Shown in pieces: positions 17,156 through 26,750 of a stretch of DNA of 64,000 nucleotides (position 1 is the stretch's first letter; the number at the start of each line of letters is the position of its first letter). Below the pieces are notes generated by a model, which did no database searches, was not told where the DNA came from, and was given only the letters and a program-made list of their open reading frames with translations. The position numbers and the translations under genes are program-made. The stretch is from Methanomethylovorans hollandica DSM 15978 (lineage in GTDB: Archaea > Halobacteriota > Methanosarcinia > Methanosarcinales > Methanosarcinaceae): contig NC_019977.1 in assembly GCF_000328665.1 (NCBI RefSeq), positions 1,604,011-1,668,010 on the forward strand, written 5' to 3'.

Positions 17156-17476
17156 TCACGCATTTTTCAAAACTTCATGATATGCATTCATCAAAATTTC
17201 CACATCCCGTAATCTTCCCTGTGACTTGAACCTCTCTACTGCAAGCAGGAACTGTGCAGTATTTTCAACGGGCAGATTTTTCTGTGCAAATTTGCATGCA
17301 AGAACTCTCAGTTCTTTTCTGGAAGAATATTTCTTTGGCCCTTTCCCATCTGCAAAATTGAACATTAGACCACAGTTCCTGTGACCAACTACCCTTGTAG
17401 ATGGATTAAAGGATGTTTTCATATAATCTTTGAATATATCAGTCTCTATGAACTTCCCACACTCACACAGGATCAT
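17156..17476 (-). CDS. Small Cys/His protein at the head of the injection operon, 106 aa
   Basis: No family is recognised. The N-terminus reads MILCECGKF and a second element GHRNCG lies at residues 31-36, so C4, C6, H32 and C35 could form a zinc site. The rest is helical and charged (SSRKELRVLACKFAQ, then LLAVERFKSQGRLRDVEILM). The ATG at 17476 has a GGGGTG box 5 nt upstream. The gene is first in the transcript and 22 nt before the ATPase gene. A regulator or small assembly factor is possible, but nothing in the sequence decides between them. Confidence 0.75.
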   Translation of the reverse strand: MILCECGKFIETDIFKDYMKTSFNPSTRVVGHRNCGLMFNFADGKGPKKYSSRKELRVLACKFAQKNLPVENTAQFLLAVERFKSQGRLRDVEILMNAYHEVLKNA

Positions 17477-17928
17477 CTAAGCACCCCGATTTTTCAAAAA
17501 TATAAAGCTAGCACTTAATAAAAGGGTGTATCATCGCCCAATCGCTCGCCCCTTGTATTATTGTACTAATATTCAATCCCACTGTACTAATTGTAAATTT
17601 GGTGTGGCATACTATTTAAACATTTTTCTTGTATTTGACTTTTACCTACTGGCATATATAATTTTATTTTGAATAAGTTATAATATTATCTTTTTTAAAA
17701 AATATATCAAATTTTCTTTTTCTAAGTTCGAAAAGAGATATCAAGAAAAAAAATACATACGATCGGCTAAACAACTTGAAAGATAAGAAGCACACATGCT
17801 GAAGAGGGCCATTATTTTTTGCTGATGACCACAACCTTAATAAATATTAATACAACAATTGTGCTGCATTCCTATAATATAACCAATTAATCTATGTCTG
17901 ATTTGTCAGACCCCAGGGAGGAAAGTTG
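17477..17928. promoter_or_regulatory. Divergent promoter region between injection operon and ppdK
   Basis: This 450-nt AT-rich gap separates two divergent genes. For the minus-strand operon, GTTTAAATAG (17612-17621) is a fair TATA box, and a second one, CTTTATATTTTT, lies near 17499-17510. For ppdK, TTAATAAATATTAAT (17836-17850) is a fair TATA box about 80 nt before the start codon. No gene, tRNA or clear repeat is seen in the gap. The calls rest on base composition and spacing only. Confidence 0.45.
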
Positions 17929-20595
17929 GTGGCAGACAATAAATTCGTGTACTTTTTCGGCGGTAATAAGACAGAAGGAAAAAACAGTATGAAAGAACTG
18001 CTGGGTGGTAAAGGTGCAAACCTGGCAGAAATGGCCAACCTTGGAATTCCGGTACCACCTGGTTTTACCATCACGACTGAAGTCTGTGTGCAGTACCTCA
18101 AAGATAAGGACTATCCAAAAGGACTGCTGGAACAGGTGGATGCTGCTATCGTAAAGCTTGAAGAGGTAGTCGGGAAAAAATTTGGTGACAACGAGAACCC
18201 ATTGCTGGTTTCGGTACGTTCCGGCGCGAGGGTTTCCATGCCTGGGATGATGGATACGGTCCTTAACCTTGGACTGAATGACGCTTCTGTACTGGGTCTT
18301 GCCAAAAATACTGAGAATCCAAGGTTCGCTTATGACAGTTACAGGCGTTTTCTTACAATGTTCGGGGACGTTGTTCTGGGGATCGAACATGACAAGTTTG
18401 AACATGCTTTGAGTGAAAAAAAGCACGCTTTAGGTGTCAAACTGGATAATGAGCTCGGGGTTAACGCTCTCAAGGAACTTGTGGAACAATTTAAACTTAT
18501 AATAGAACATGAAACCGGGAAACAATTCCCTCAGGATGCACGTACACAGCTTCTCATGTCCATTGATGCTGTTTTCCAGTCCTGGAACAATCAGCGTGCA
18601 ATAACATACCGCAAGCTCAATAATATTCCCATGGAATGGGGTACAGCGGTCAATGTACAGTCCATGGTTTATGGAAACATGGGAGAGACATCCGGCACGG
18701 GTGTTGCTTTTACAAGAGACCCTGCAACGGGGCATAAACGTTTTTATGGCGAATATCTCATCAATGCCCAGGGCGAGGATGTCGTAGCAGGTATAAGGAC
18801 ACCCAGACCGATCTCCACTCTGAAGGAAGCAATGCCAATTGCCTTCAAACAGCTTGAAGAGATCTATATAAAACTGGAAAATCATTTCCGCGATATGCAG
18901 GACATTGAGTTTACCATAGAGCAGGGCACACTGTACATGTTACAGACCAGGAATGGAAAGCGTACTGCTGCTGCTGCCATAAAGATCGCTGCAGACATGG
19001 TCGCTGAAGGTCTTATCGATAAGAAGACCGCTATTTTGAGGATAGAGCCTAACCAGATTGACAAGTTGCTGCATCCGATGATCGATCCACAGGCAACTCT
19101 GCAGGTCGTGGCTACAGGACTTCCCGCTTCTCCGGGAGCTGCAGTGGGTAAAGTTGTGTTCACTGCGGAGCATGCTGAACAAATGGCAGAGTCCGGTGCA
19201 AAGGTGATCCTCGTACGTACGGAGACATCTCCCGAAGATATAGGCGGTATGAACGCTGCCGAGGGGATTCTCACAGTGCGCGGCGGAATGACATCACACG
19301 CTGCAGTAGTGGCAAGAGGCATGGGGAAACCCTGTGTTGCCGGATGTGGCGAAATATCCATAGATATAAAGAAAGGTGTATTCTCTGCAGGATCCTGCTC
19401 GATCCATGAAGGCGATTATATATCCATAGACGGTTCAACAGGTCACGTTATAGTGGGCAAGGTCCCCCTGATCACTCCTGAAGTTAGCGGGGAACTTAAG
19501 ACCGTGCTCAAGTGGGCGGACGAAGTGAGAACCCTTGGTGTGAGAACGAATGCCGATACTCCTTATGATGCCAGTGTTGCCAGGGAATTTGGTGCAGAAG
19601 GCATTGGATTGTGTCGTACAGAGCACATGTTCTTCGGTGAAGAGCGTATTCCCGTAGTAAGGGAAATGATCATGGCCGAAACAGAAGCGGCAAGAAGGAG
19701 TGCTCTTGTAAAGCTTCTCCCGATGCAGAGAGAGGATTTTGCAGGCATATTCCATGCCATGGAAGGATATCCGGTAACCATCCGTTTGCTTGATCCTCCG
19801 CTTCACGAGTTCCTGCCTAACCATGAGGAAGCTCTGGAAAAATTAATGGAGCTTGAGAGCAAAGATGCTCCTGAATCTGAGATCAATAAGGTAAAGAAAG
19901 TTATGGAAAGGATAGAGTTCCTGAAAGAGATCAACCCTATGCTAGGTTTCAGGGGTTGCAGGCTTGGAGTTGTCTATCCTGAAATATATGAGATGCAGGT
20001 GCAGGCTATTATTGAGGCGGCCTGTGAGCTTACCAAAGAAGGCATGACTATAGTGCCAGAGATAATGATTCCCCTCATATCCCATGTTAAAGAACTGCAG
20101 ATAGTCAAGCAGCAGGTTGTAAAGGTAGCAAGTGCTGTTATGGCAGACAAAGATGTGAAAATAAATTACAAAATCGGTACCATGATAGAACTTCCAAGGG
20201 CTGCCCTTACAGCTGACAAGATAGCCCTTGAGGCGGATTTCTTCTCATTTGGTACAAATGACCTTACTCAGACTACCTTTGGTTTCAGCAGAGATGATGC
20301 AGCCAAGTTCCTGCCCGCTTACATAGAAAAGTCCATACTGGAACACGACCCTTTTGCCGTGCTTGACCAGAGCGGTGTGGGTGAACTTATAAAAATAGGA
20401 ATTGACAAAGGCCGCTCCACCAAAAGTGATCTGAAAATAGGCATTTGCGGTGAACACGGAGGAGAGCCCAGTTCTGTTATCTTCGGGCATAAGGTGGGCC
20501 TTAATTACGTCAGTTGTTCACCATTCCGTGTGCCTGTGGCCAGAATGGCAGCTGCACATGCAGCAATTCAGGAAGAAGAAATGAACAAAAAATGA
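17929..20595 (+). CDS. ppdK: Pyruvate, phosphate dikinase, 888 aa
   Basis: Catalyses the reversible conversion of pyruvate, ATP and phosphate to PEP, AMP and pyrophosphate, feeding gluconeogenesis in methanogens. It has the three parts of the family: an N-terminal nucleotide-binding domain (GGKGANLAEMANLGIPVPPG), a swivelling domain with the phosphorylated His in GGMTSHAAVVARGMGKPC (about residue 458), and a C-terminal PEP/pyruvate barrel with GFRGCRLG and the catalytic Cys in GICGEHGGE. Length fits PPDK rather than PEP synthase. GTG at 17929 is preferred over an adjacent TTG because the GGGAGG box lies 7 nt upstream. It is a single-gene unit with a terminator-like hairpin after it. Confidence 0.96.
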   Translation: MADNKFVYFFGGNKTEGKNSMKELLGGKGANLAEMANLGIPVPPGFTITTEVCVQYLKDKDYPKGLLEQVDAAIVKLEEVVGKKFGDNENPLLVSVRSGARVSMPGMMDTVLNLGLNDASVLGLAKNTENPRFAYDSYRRFLTMFGDVVLGIEHDKFEHALSEKKHALGVKLDNELGVNALKELVEQFKLIIEHETGKQFPQDARTQLLMSIDAVFQSWNNQRAITYRKLNNIPMEWGTAVNVQSMVYGNMGETSGTGVAFTRDPATGHKRFYGEYLINAQGEDVVAGIRTPRPISTLKEAMPIAFKQLEEIYIKLENHFRDMQDIEFTIEQGTLYMLQTRNGKRTAAAAIKIAADMVAEGLIDKKTAILRIEPNQIDKLLHPMIDPQATLQVVATGLPASPGAAVGKVVFTAEHAEQMAESGAKVILVRTETSPEDIGGMNAAEGILTVRGGMTSHAAVVARGMGKPCVAGCGEISIDIKKGVFSAGSCSIHEGDYISIDGSTGHVIVGKVPLITPEVSGELKTVLKWADEVRTLGVRTNADTPYDASVAREFGAEGIGLCRTEHMFFGEERIPVVREMIMAETEAARRSALVKLLPMQREDFAGIFHAMEGYPVTIRLLDPPLHEFLPNHEEALEKLMELESKDAPESEINKVKKVMERIEFLKEINPMLGFRGCRLGVVYPEIYEMQVQAIIEAACELTKEGMTIVPEIMIPLISHVKELQIVKQQVVKVASAVMADKDVKINYKIGTMIELPRAALTADKIALEADFFSFGTNDLTQTTFGFSRDDAAKFLPAYIEKSILEHDPFAVLDQSGVGELIKIGIDKGRSTKSDLKIGICGEHGGEPSSVIFGHKVGLNYVSCSPFRVPVARMAAAHAAIQEEEMNKK

Positions 20596-20602
20596 GGTAA
20601 GA

Positions 20603-20650
20603 CAGGGTTTTTCCAGGCCCTGCACATGATTTTTATTAACTGTTTTTTAT
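20603..20650 (+). terminator. Hairpin and T-rich tail after ppdK
   Basis: A CAGGG/CCCTG inverted repeat at 20603-20622 with a 10-nt loop is followed by T-rich runs from 20630 to 20650. Archaeal termination depends mostly on the T tract, so the tract rather than the stem may be the working part. Confidence 0.5.
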
Positions 20651-20739
20651 TATCTGGGCTTCAGTACAATAACATATGATAGCGATCTGATTTTTAAAAT
20701 ATCATGATTAATGGGATCGGATCATAAATAGGACCCAAT

Positions 20740-21705
20740 TCAATAAGATCGCTCTATCATATAATCTGCTATTGCAAGGAGTATCTCTTTTGCTTCTGAA
20801 TCACCCAGTACATCCAGTTTCGCTTTACCTTCACGGATGTGTGCAAGAGCCACATTGCGCGCATATTCGATAGAACCAGATTCTTCAAGCTGTCTGATAG
20901 CATCTTCCAGTTGTCCCCTTGAAGCCTTGCCCTTGCCGAATATTTCCAATTGCACGCCGGAGTTGAGGGCGTGAATGGCTATGAGGGTCTTTTTTCCTTC
21001 CATTATATCGCTTCCCCTCACTTTGCCCAGCGTTTCTTCAGGGGTCACTATATCCAGCACATCATCATATATCTGGAAAGCAATACCTATCATGCGGCCA
21101 AACTCGTACATCTGGTCCGCTACTTCAAGGGAAGAGCCACCAAGCAATGCACCTATCTTACATGCAGCTCCATAAAGCACAGCAGTTTTCTTCTCCACCA
21201 TTTGGATGTACTCTTTTTCAGAGACCATGTCCTTATGCTCGAATTCCACATCCAGCCACTGACCTTCACATATCTCTGTGCAGGTCCTTGCCAGGATATA
21301 GATGCACTTTACTATGCGTGCAGGATCGTTATCCATGCGGGTTATTATCTCAAAGGCTCTGGAGTATAATGTATCTCCTGCAAGGATAGCTCCGGGTTCT
21401 CCCCATTTCACATGTGCTGCAGGCATTCCCCTGCGTACATCGTCCCTGTCCATGATATCATCATGCATCAGAGTGAAATTATGTACCAGTTCTACAGCAA
21501 CAGCAGCAGGCAGGACGGTCTGAAGATCAGACCCCACAGCTTCTGCGGTCAGTATTACTGCTGCAGGCCTGAGCCTTTTTCCGCCTGCATCAGGCAGGTA
21601 TCGTGCAGCTTTATATAGTTCTTCGGGGTGTTTAATAGGGAGCATTTCCCGAATGCCCTCATCCACATGCACACTCCGTTTTTTGATCTCGTCAATCAGG
21701 TTCAT
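20740..21705 (-). CDS. idsA: Short-chain isoprenyl diphosphate synthase (GGPP/FPP synthase), 321 aa
   Basis: Condenses IPP with allylic diphosphates to make farnesyl and geranylgeranyl diphosphate for archaeal membrane lipids. Both aspartate-rich motifs are present: first motif DDIMDRD (about residues 98-104) and second DDVLD (about 219-223), plus the GGKRLRP substrate motif near residue 41. It is the last gene of a minus-strand block that also contains the IPP isomerase, isopentenyl phosphate kinase and mevalonate kinase, so the block covers most of isoprenoid precursor supply. Chain length cannot be fixed from the sequence by eye. Confidence 0.94.
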   Translation of the reverse strand: MNLIDEIKKRSVHVDEGIREMLPIKHPEELYKAARYLPDAGGKRLRPAAVILTAEAVGSDLQTVLPAAVAVELVHNFTLMHDDIMDRDDVRRGMPAAHVKWGEPGAILAGDTLYSRAFEIITRMDNDPARIVKCIYILARTCTEICEGQWLDVEFEHKDMVSEKEYIQMVEKKTAVLYGAACKIGALLGGSSLEVADQMYEFGRMIGIAFQIYDDVLDIVTPEETLGKVRGSDIMEGKKTLIAIHALNSGVQLEIFGKGKASRGQLEDAIRQLEESGSIEYARNVALAHIREGKAKLDVLGDSEAKEILLAIADYMIERSY

Positions 21706-21725
21706 GATATCTCGTCACTGCTAGA

Positions 21726-23069
21726 TTACTCTTCTATGTATAGTTCCTCTCCGTTCCTTAACAGATGGAGCGTATCTCCCAGTACATAGCCTGCATCTTC
21801 TGCCATCTCTATGTATGCGGCATGCATTTCAATGGTTCCATGAGCAGGTATGACATGTTCAGGTTTGACCATCCTCAGCAGTTCCCAGTGATCTTCTCTG
21901 TAGGCGTGTCCTGACACATGTACATTATCATATATCCGTGCACCTTTCATTCTGAGCTTTGTTTCCAGAGCATAGCGGTTAGCCCGAGTGAGAGGATTGG
22001 GTATCACATTAGCGGAAAAAACGATCTTATCCCCGGGTTCTATAATGTAAGGCAGATCACCGTTTGCTATACGTATCAATATGGAACCGGGTTCTCCCTG
22101 ATGCCCGGTAACAATAGGCAGGTATTTGTTTTTGCCTCCTCTCATCACCTTTTCCAGAGCCTTTTCTACTTCACGGCGCTGACCGTATATTTCTACATTC
22201 CCCGGAAGGTCAACGTATCCCAGTTCTTTTGCTGTGCTCATGTACCTGTCCATGGACCTGCCAAGCAATATGGGTATACGTCCCATTTCTTTAGCGAAGG
22301 AGATAATGGAATTCAAACGGGATATGTGAGAAGCAAAAGTAGTAATTATCATTCCCACATCAGACTCCTCGGTACCCAGCAGCACGTCCTTTACCAGGTC
22401 ATGTGCAATCTGCTCGGAAGGTGCTTTACCGGAACGTCCGGAATTTGTACTTTCGGTAATAAGTGCAATGACCCCCTCTTCTCCGAGGGATTTGAGCCTG
22501 TTGAAATCCGGAGCTTCTCCTAAAGTAGGTGTCCTGTCCAGTTTGAAATCACAGGCGTACATAATAGCACCTTTAGGAGTGTGGATGACCGCGAACACCG
22601 TATCTATTATGCTATGCTGGGTATTGATGAACTCTACAGAGACATCTTTTGTTATTTCATAGGTCTCTCCTGCCTTCATGGAGATGAGATTGTTCTTCAC
22701 ACCGAATTTGCGTTCCGAGTCTATCTGATGTTTTATAAGTGCTGTTGTGTATGGTGTACTTATGATAGGTGCACTATAGCGATGCGCCAGCTTGGGGATA
22801 GCACCGATATGGTCAAGATGACCATGTGTGCATACAATAGCCCGCACATTCCCGTTTACATCTTTCATTATTGTGTCATCGGGTATGGCTCCCATATTTA
22901 TAAGCTCAAGGGAGTGCATTTTATCTATTTCTACATCTTCATGTATCTGCACTCTGTCCAGCCGCAGACCCATATCAAGGATGATTATATCCTCATCAAC
23001 TCTTATAGCAGTCATGTTGCGGCCCATTTCATTATAACCGCCAACTGCTATTATTCCGATTTCTGTCAT
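21726..23069 (-). CDS. rnj: Archaeal RNase J (beta-CASP metallo-beta-lactamase), 447 aa
   Basis: 5'-3' exoribonuclease of the metallo-beta-lactamase/beta-CASP superfamily. The zinc-binding motif THGHLDHIGAIP lies near residues 80-91, the beta-CASP part includes ITESTNSGRSGKAPSEQ, and the C-terminal metal ligand is in HVSGHAYREDHWELL and PAHGTIEMHA. At 447 aa it lacks the long C-terminal domain of bacterial RNase J, as is usual in archaea. It sits between the IPP isomerase and prenyl synthase genes, a conserved archaeal arrangement. Confidence 0.94.
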   Translation of the reverse strand: MTEIGIIAVGGYNEMGRNMTAIRVDEDIIILDMGLRLDRVQIHEDVEIDKMHSLELINMGAIPDDTIMKDVNGNVRAIVCTHGHLDHIGAIPKLAHRYSAPIISTPYTTALIKHQIDSERKFGVKNNLISMKAGETYEITKDVSVEFINTQHSIIDTVFAVIHTPKGAIMYACDFKLDRTPTLGEAPDFNRLKSLGEEGVIALITESTNSGRSGKAPSEQIAHDLVKDVLLGTEESDVGMIITTFASHISRLNSIISFAKEMGRIPILLGRSMDRYMSTAKELGYVDLPGNVEIYGQRREVEKALEKVMRGGKNKYLPIVTGHQGEPGSILIRIANGDLPYIIEPGDKIVFSANVIPNPLTRANRYALETKLRMKGARIYDNVHVSGHAYREDHWELLRMVKPEHVIPAHGTIEMHAAYIEMAEDAGYVLGDTLHLLRNGEELYIEE

Positions 23070-23126
23070 ATTAATTCCTCAAATTCTAAAATATATTGTT
23101 ACTATATTGTTCCTTACAAACGATCT

Positions 23127-24230
23127 TTATACGATCTGTAATTCGCTACGGTTAGAACGTAGAGCGAATTCTTTTACATTAAATCCACGCAATTCAAGGT
23201 ATTCCCTTGTCCACCCGGTGATAACTGTGGGTGTTATATGCAGCCTGTGCATGTCTTGGCATCCGCAGAGGAACATTGCTACTTTAAGCTCGTTCATCAT
23301 AAGCTTCAACCTCTTAAGCACCATCTCTTTACTCTCCAGTGCCGGAGCAACAAAAGGAAGGGCCGCACTGGCGACACTGGCACCAATGGCTATTGATTTG
23401 GCAATATCCATACCTGTCCTTATCCCACCGGTGGCTATCACCGGCAGCGATACATTGCATTCCACAACACTTGCTGCTGTGGGGATACCAAAATCCCAGA
23501 ACAGTTCTCCCAGCATTTCCGACATGACGTCTTTTCTGTCCCGTGCCCTGTATACTTCTACTCCGGACCAGCTTGTGCCACCGACTCCGCCTACATCAAT
23601 GGCAGAAACACCAGCTTTCTTTAGCAGCAAAGCATCCTCATGAGATATCCCTGCACCTGTTTCCTTCACAATGATAGGCAGATCCAGAGAGCATATCTCT
23701 CTGATGGCTTCCAGGGCACCTTTTGCACCGGCATCTCCTTCCGGCTGTATGGCTTCCTGTAAAAAATTAAGGTGTATTGCCATTGCATCCGCATCGATCA
23801 TTTCTACAAGACGTTCTATCCCTTCGAGACCATATTCTTTGATCTGGGCAGCTCCTATATTGCCATATATAAAGGCATCAGGCGCCACATCCCTCATTAT
23901 GGAAAAAGAACTTTCCTGGGCCGGGTCCTCGATAGCGGCTCTCTGGCTGCCTACACCTATGCCGATGCCCATTTCTTCTGCGGCCTGTGCAAGAGCAGCA
24001 TTAATAGGTTTTGTGTCAGGATGTCCTCCTGTTATAGATGCTATAAAAAAAGGAGCATCCATTCTCTTTCCAAGAAAATCTGCATGAAGATCTACGTCCT
24101 CTACATCGAATTCCGGAAGAGCTCTGTGCACCAGCATTACATCTTCCAGACCTGTACCTTTTGTCCTGGACTCTACCGGACTTGAAGAACATAGATTGAG
24201 GTGCTCTATCTTTCTCTGGGACGTGCTCAT
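23127..24230 (-). CDS. fni: Type 2 isopentenyl-diphosphate delta-isomerase, 367 aa
   Basis: FMN- and NAD(P)H-dependent isomerase that interconverts IPP and DMAPP. The sequence shows the type 2 pattern: RKIEHLNLC at the start, FFIASITGGHPD around residue 65, VKETGAGISHEDALLLKKAG around 190-210, and GGVGGTSW binding FMN phosphate. The ATG at 24230 lies just after the stop of the IPK gene behind an AGGT box; an ATG nine codons upstream overlaps IPK and is less likely. It works with the neighbouring IPK and mevalonate kinase in the archaeal mevalonate pathway. Confidence 0.95.
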   Translation of the reverse strand: MSTSQRKIEHLNLCSSSPVESRTKGTGLEDVMLVHRALPEFDVEDVDLHADFLGKRMDAPFFIASITGGHPDTKPINAALAQAAEEMGIGIGVGSQRAAIEDPAQESSFSIMRDVAPDAFIYGNIGAAQIKEYGLEGIERLVEMIDADAMAIHLNFLQEAIQPEGDAGAKGALEAIREICSLDLPIIVKETGAGISHEDALLLKKAGVSAIDVGGVGGTSWSGVEVYRARDRKDVMSEMLGELFWDFGIPTAASVVECNVSLPVIATGGIRTGMDIAKSIAIGASVASAALPFVAPALESKEMVLKRLKLMMNELKVAMFLCGCQDMHRLHITPTVITGWTREYLELRGFNVKEFALRSNRSELQIV

Positions 24231-24231
24231 A

Positions 24232-25023
24232 TTAAGACCTGCATTCATATTGTTCATGTGTTATAGCTGTGCCTATTTTCTCGCCTTTAAGGAAATGTTC
24301 GATATTGCCGGGTTGTCCGGCATCGAAGATATATGAAGTGAGATGGGTACTGGCACTAAGATCAAGCATTTCCTGAACTTTCCCCAGCATACCTCCTGTG
24401 ACATCCGTGTTCTCTGAGCCTTTTATATATTCTTTTACGTTCTCGAAGTTCGTGGGCGTGATTATAGGGATAGTTGAACCATTGTCGTCAAGAACCCCTG
24501 CAGTTGCACTTCCTATACCCAAGAGACTTGCTTTCAGACGTTTTGCAAGATATGGAACGATCTGGTCCCCGGAGATCACGGATGTTCCAAGACTATGGTC
24601 CATTACCACATCTCCGTGCAAGACCGGAACGATGTCCTTTTCCAGCATACAATGTATCTGGTCAAGGAACATGGTCTGAATTCTTCCGTTATCTGCAAGC
24701 ATACAACACATCGGATGAACTCCCACAGCGCATATGCCATTAGCATTGAGTATATCGACTACCATACTGCAGAGCTCTTTTACCGAAAGATGGGTTATAA
24801 TAGAACCAGTGGCATTGAACTCTTCATTAAGAGAGAACTTTTTTGCCTGAGGATGACCAAAAGAACCTGCTCCATGCACTATCATGAGCTTTCCTTTGAA
24901 GCCGGATATTTCCTGAGCTATTCTACGTATCTCATTTACCCTGACCACTCCATCGTCAGCTCTTTTGTCAGTGATGACACTCCCGCCGATCTTAAGTATG
25001 GTTAGACTTTCCGATGAAACCAT
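24232..25023 (-). CDS. ipk: Isopentenyl phosphate kinase, 263 aa
   Basis: Phosphorylates isopentenyl phosphate to IPP, the last step of the archaeal version of the mevalonate pathway. It belongs to the amino acid kinase superfamily: LKIGGSVITDKRAD at the start, VHGAGSFGHPQAKKF around residues 49-63 with the His that marks IPK, and DVTGGMLGKVQEML near 207-220. The ATG at 25023 has a GGAG box 8 nt upstream and lies next to the stop of the mevalonate kinase gene. Confidence 0.95.
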   Translation of the reverse strand: MVSSESLTILKIGGSVITDKRADDGVVRVNEIRRIAQEISGFKGKLMIVHGAGSFGHPQAKKFSLNEEFNATGSIITHLSVKELCSMVVDILNANGICAVGVHPMCCMLADNGRIQTMFLDQIHCMLEKDIVPVLHGDVVMDHSLGTSVISGDQIVPYLAKRLKASLLGIGSATAGVLDDNGSTIPIITPTNFENVKEYIKGSENTDVTGGMLGKVQEMLDLSASTHLTSYIFDAGQPGNIEHFLKGEKIGTAITHEQYECRS

Positions 25024-25024
25024 A

Positions 25025-25939
25025 TCAATGCTCCACTCTTACTCCGTGTTCAGTTACTTTGGTTATAATGGCCTTTCCTCCGACCCTTGTTATTGCCGAA
25101 GCCACCTGTTCCGCCTCAGAAAGTGGAGTTAGTGCTACCATGCATCCTCCTCCTCCTGCACCCGTTATCTTTGCGCTGTATGCGCCGGCATTGCGGGCAG
25201 CATATATAAGATCTGCAAGCTCCGGACTGCTTACACCGATAGCATCAAGAAGTCCCTGGTTAATGTTCATGAGCACCCCTATGGACTCATATTCCTTTTT
25301 GGCGACCATTTTCTCTCCGGTAAGCGAGATCCTGCCTATAGTGGAAAGTATGGGATCGATTATCTTAGGATAATTTTTCTTAAGCTGTGCCACATTAGAT
25401 ACCAGCTGCCGTGTGGAAGAAAATTTTCCGGTATTACCAATAACAATACCACAATCAATAATATGAAGCTTCTTTTTCAGAGGTACCATCACAACTCCGC
25501 CCATAGTGCTGACATACGTATCAGTTGAACTGGCCACACCCTGTATCTTTTTCTCTATGCTGTGTCCCAGGGTTGCAATATCTTCTGCTCCCAATCCACA
25601 TTCAAACAACAGGTTCAAAGCTTGTATAGTGGCAATTGTCACTGCCGCGGATGAACCCAGGCCTGAGCCAACAGGTATATCGGACTTGATGCACAGCTTT
25701 ATACCTTTGATGTCTGTGATCTCTGACATCTTCTCTACCACAGATGAAACGTACGGGTACCTGTCATGGTCGATTCCGGTATCACCCAGCACCGAACTGA
25801 TCTGGACGGTATCGCTTAGACAGGCTTGTACCTGAGTACGCAAGTCTACAGCACAGCATATTGCGCTTTCCCCGTAAACTACCGCATGTTCACCGAACAG
25901 ATATATTTTTCCGGGAGCAGAACATGTTATCTTTTGCAT
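25025..25939 (-). CDS. mvk: Mevalonate kinase, 304 aa
   Basis: GHMP kinase that phosphorylates mevalonate. The substrate motif PGKIYLFGEHAVVYG lies near the N-terminus, the ATP-binding motif PVGSGLGSSAAVTIA around residues 90-104, and the third motif KITGAGGGGCMVAL near 260-273. The ATG at 25939 is preferred; a TTG six codons upstream is possible, since neither has a strong ribosome binding site. It is placed between MEMO1 and IPK, as in many archaea. Confidence 0.95.
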   Translation of the reverse strand: MQKITCSAPGKIYLFGEHAVVYGESAICCAVDLRTQVQACLSDTVQISSVLGDTGIDHDRYPYVSSVVEKMSEITDIKGIKLCIKSDIPVGSGLGSSAAVTIATIQALNLLFECGLGAEDIATLGHSIEKKIQGVASSTDTYVSTMGGVVMVPLKKKLHIIDCGIVIGNTGKFSSTRQLVSNVAQLKKNYPKIIDPILSTIGRISLTGEKMVAKKEYESIGVLMNINQGLLDAIGVSSPELADLIYAARNAGAYSAKITGAGGGGCMVALTPLSEAEQVASAITRVGGKAIITKVTEHGVRVEH

Positions 25940-25949
25940 CGTATTCGAC

Positions 25950-26750
25950 TCATTCAAATATTAAGGAGGCGTATCCCACTACGCCGGAATCGTCACCTGT
26001 CACTTCTCCACTTGTTGCATACTTAAGAAGTTCTGCTTTGCTTGCTCCAAGTTTCCTGGCAGCAGTAATGGTTGCTGCAATGGGTCCATAACCGCATGCC
26101 GATATATCCCTGGCGTACAGCCTGTTATAGAGATCATCCACGTTCATGTCCAAAATAGCTTTTATCAGGTACCTGTCATTGCTCTCTGCCACATGTGCAG
26201 GCTGGTAATGAGTGAAGTCACTTGATGCGATTATAACAGCCTTTCTGCCAATAGCTGTGATAGCCCTGGCAATTTCCATGCCGACCTCAAGGGCTATTTC
26301 CTCATCCTGCATTCCTATGCATACAGGCAGTATCCTGAAATCATGCTTAAAACGATACTGTAGGAAAGGTATTTGCACCTCGATCGAATGCTCGAAACGA
26401 TGTGCAACCTCATCTTGGCAGATAATACTGCCTGCAAGCTTTTCCGCCAGTTCATGGTCCGTCTCTACTTTTCCCAGAGGGGTAGACCATGTTTCTGTTG
26501 AAAGAGCTACCGGTGATCCATAGCCCGTATGATTTGGGCCGAAGATCACATAAGTATCTGCCTCTGGCAGTACCGCATAGGAGCGAGCTGCGACCCTTCC
26601 AGAGTATATGTAACCGGCATGGGGTACCACAACACCCTTTATACCGGACCTTGGATCGATTGTGGTGCCGCTGAAGCAATTATCTAACTCTTTCCTCAAA
26701 GCTTCTGGATTAGCCGGGTAGAATTTCCCGGCAACTGTAGCCTGTCTCAT
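25950..26750 (-). CDS. MEMO1 family protein, 266 aa
   Basis: Member of the MEMO family related to non-heme iron dioxygenases of the LigB type. The sequence opens MRQATVAGKFYPANPEALRK, shows GVVVPHAGYIYSGRVAARSY around residue 45 and IIASSDFTHYQ around 174, with His residues at the positions expected to bind metal. The gene forms a conserved archaeal cluster with mevalonate kinase and uS2, but its biochemical role in archaea is not established. Identification of the family is firm. Confidence 0.92.
   Translation of the reverse strand: MRQATVAGKFYPANPEALRKELDNCFSGTTIDPRSGIKGVVVPHAGYIYSGRVAARSYAVLPEADTYVIFGPNHTGYGSPVALSTETWSTPLGKVETDHELAEKLAGSIICQDEVAHRFEHSIEVQIPFLQYRFKHDFRILPVCIGMQDEEIALEVGMEIARAITAIGRKAVIIASSDFTHYQPAHVAESNDRYLIKAILDMNVDDLYNRLYARDISACGYGPIAATITAARKLGASKAELLKYATSGEVTGDDSGVVGYASLIFE

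Noticed and set aside
1-17476. Contractile prophage or T6SS
   Set aside because: No capsid, packaging, integration or lysis genes and no TssJLM-type membrane complex are visible; the Pvc16-like cap and Afp15-like ATPase point to eCIS. The left side is not visible, so this is a judgement for the window only.
21918-22523. A 201-codon plus-strand reading frame
   Set aside because: It lies fully inside the RNase J gene on the other strand and has no family features.
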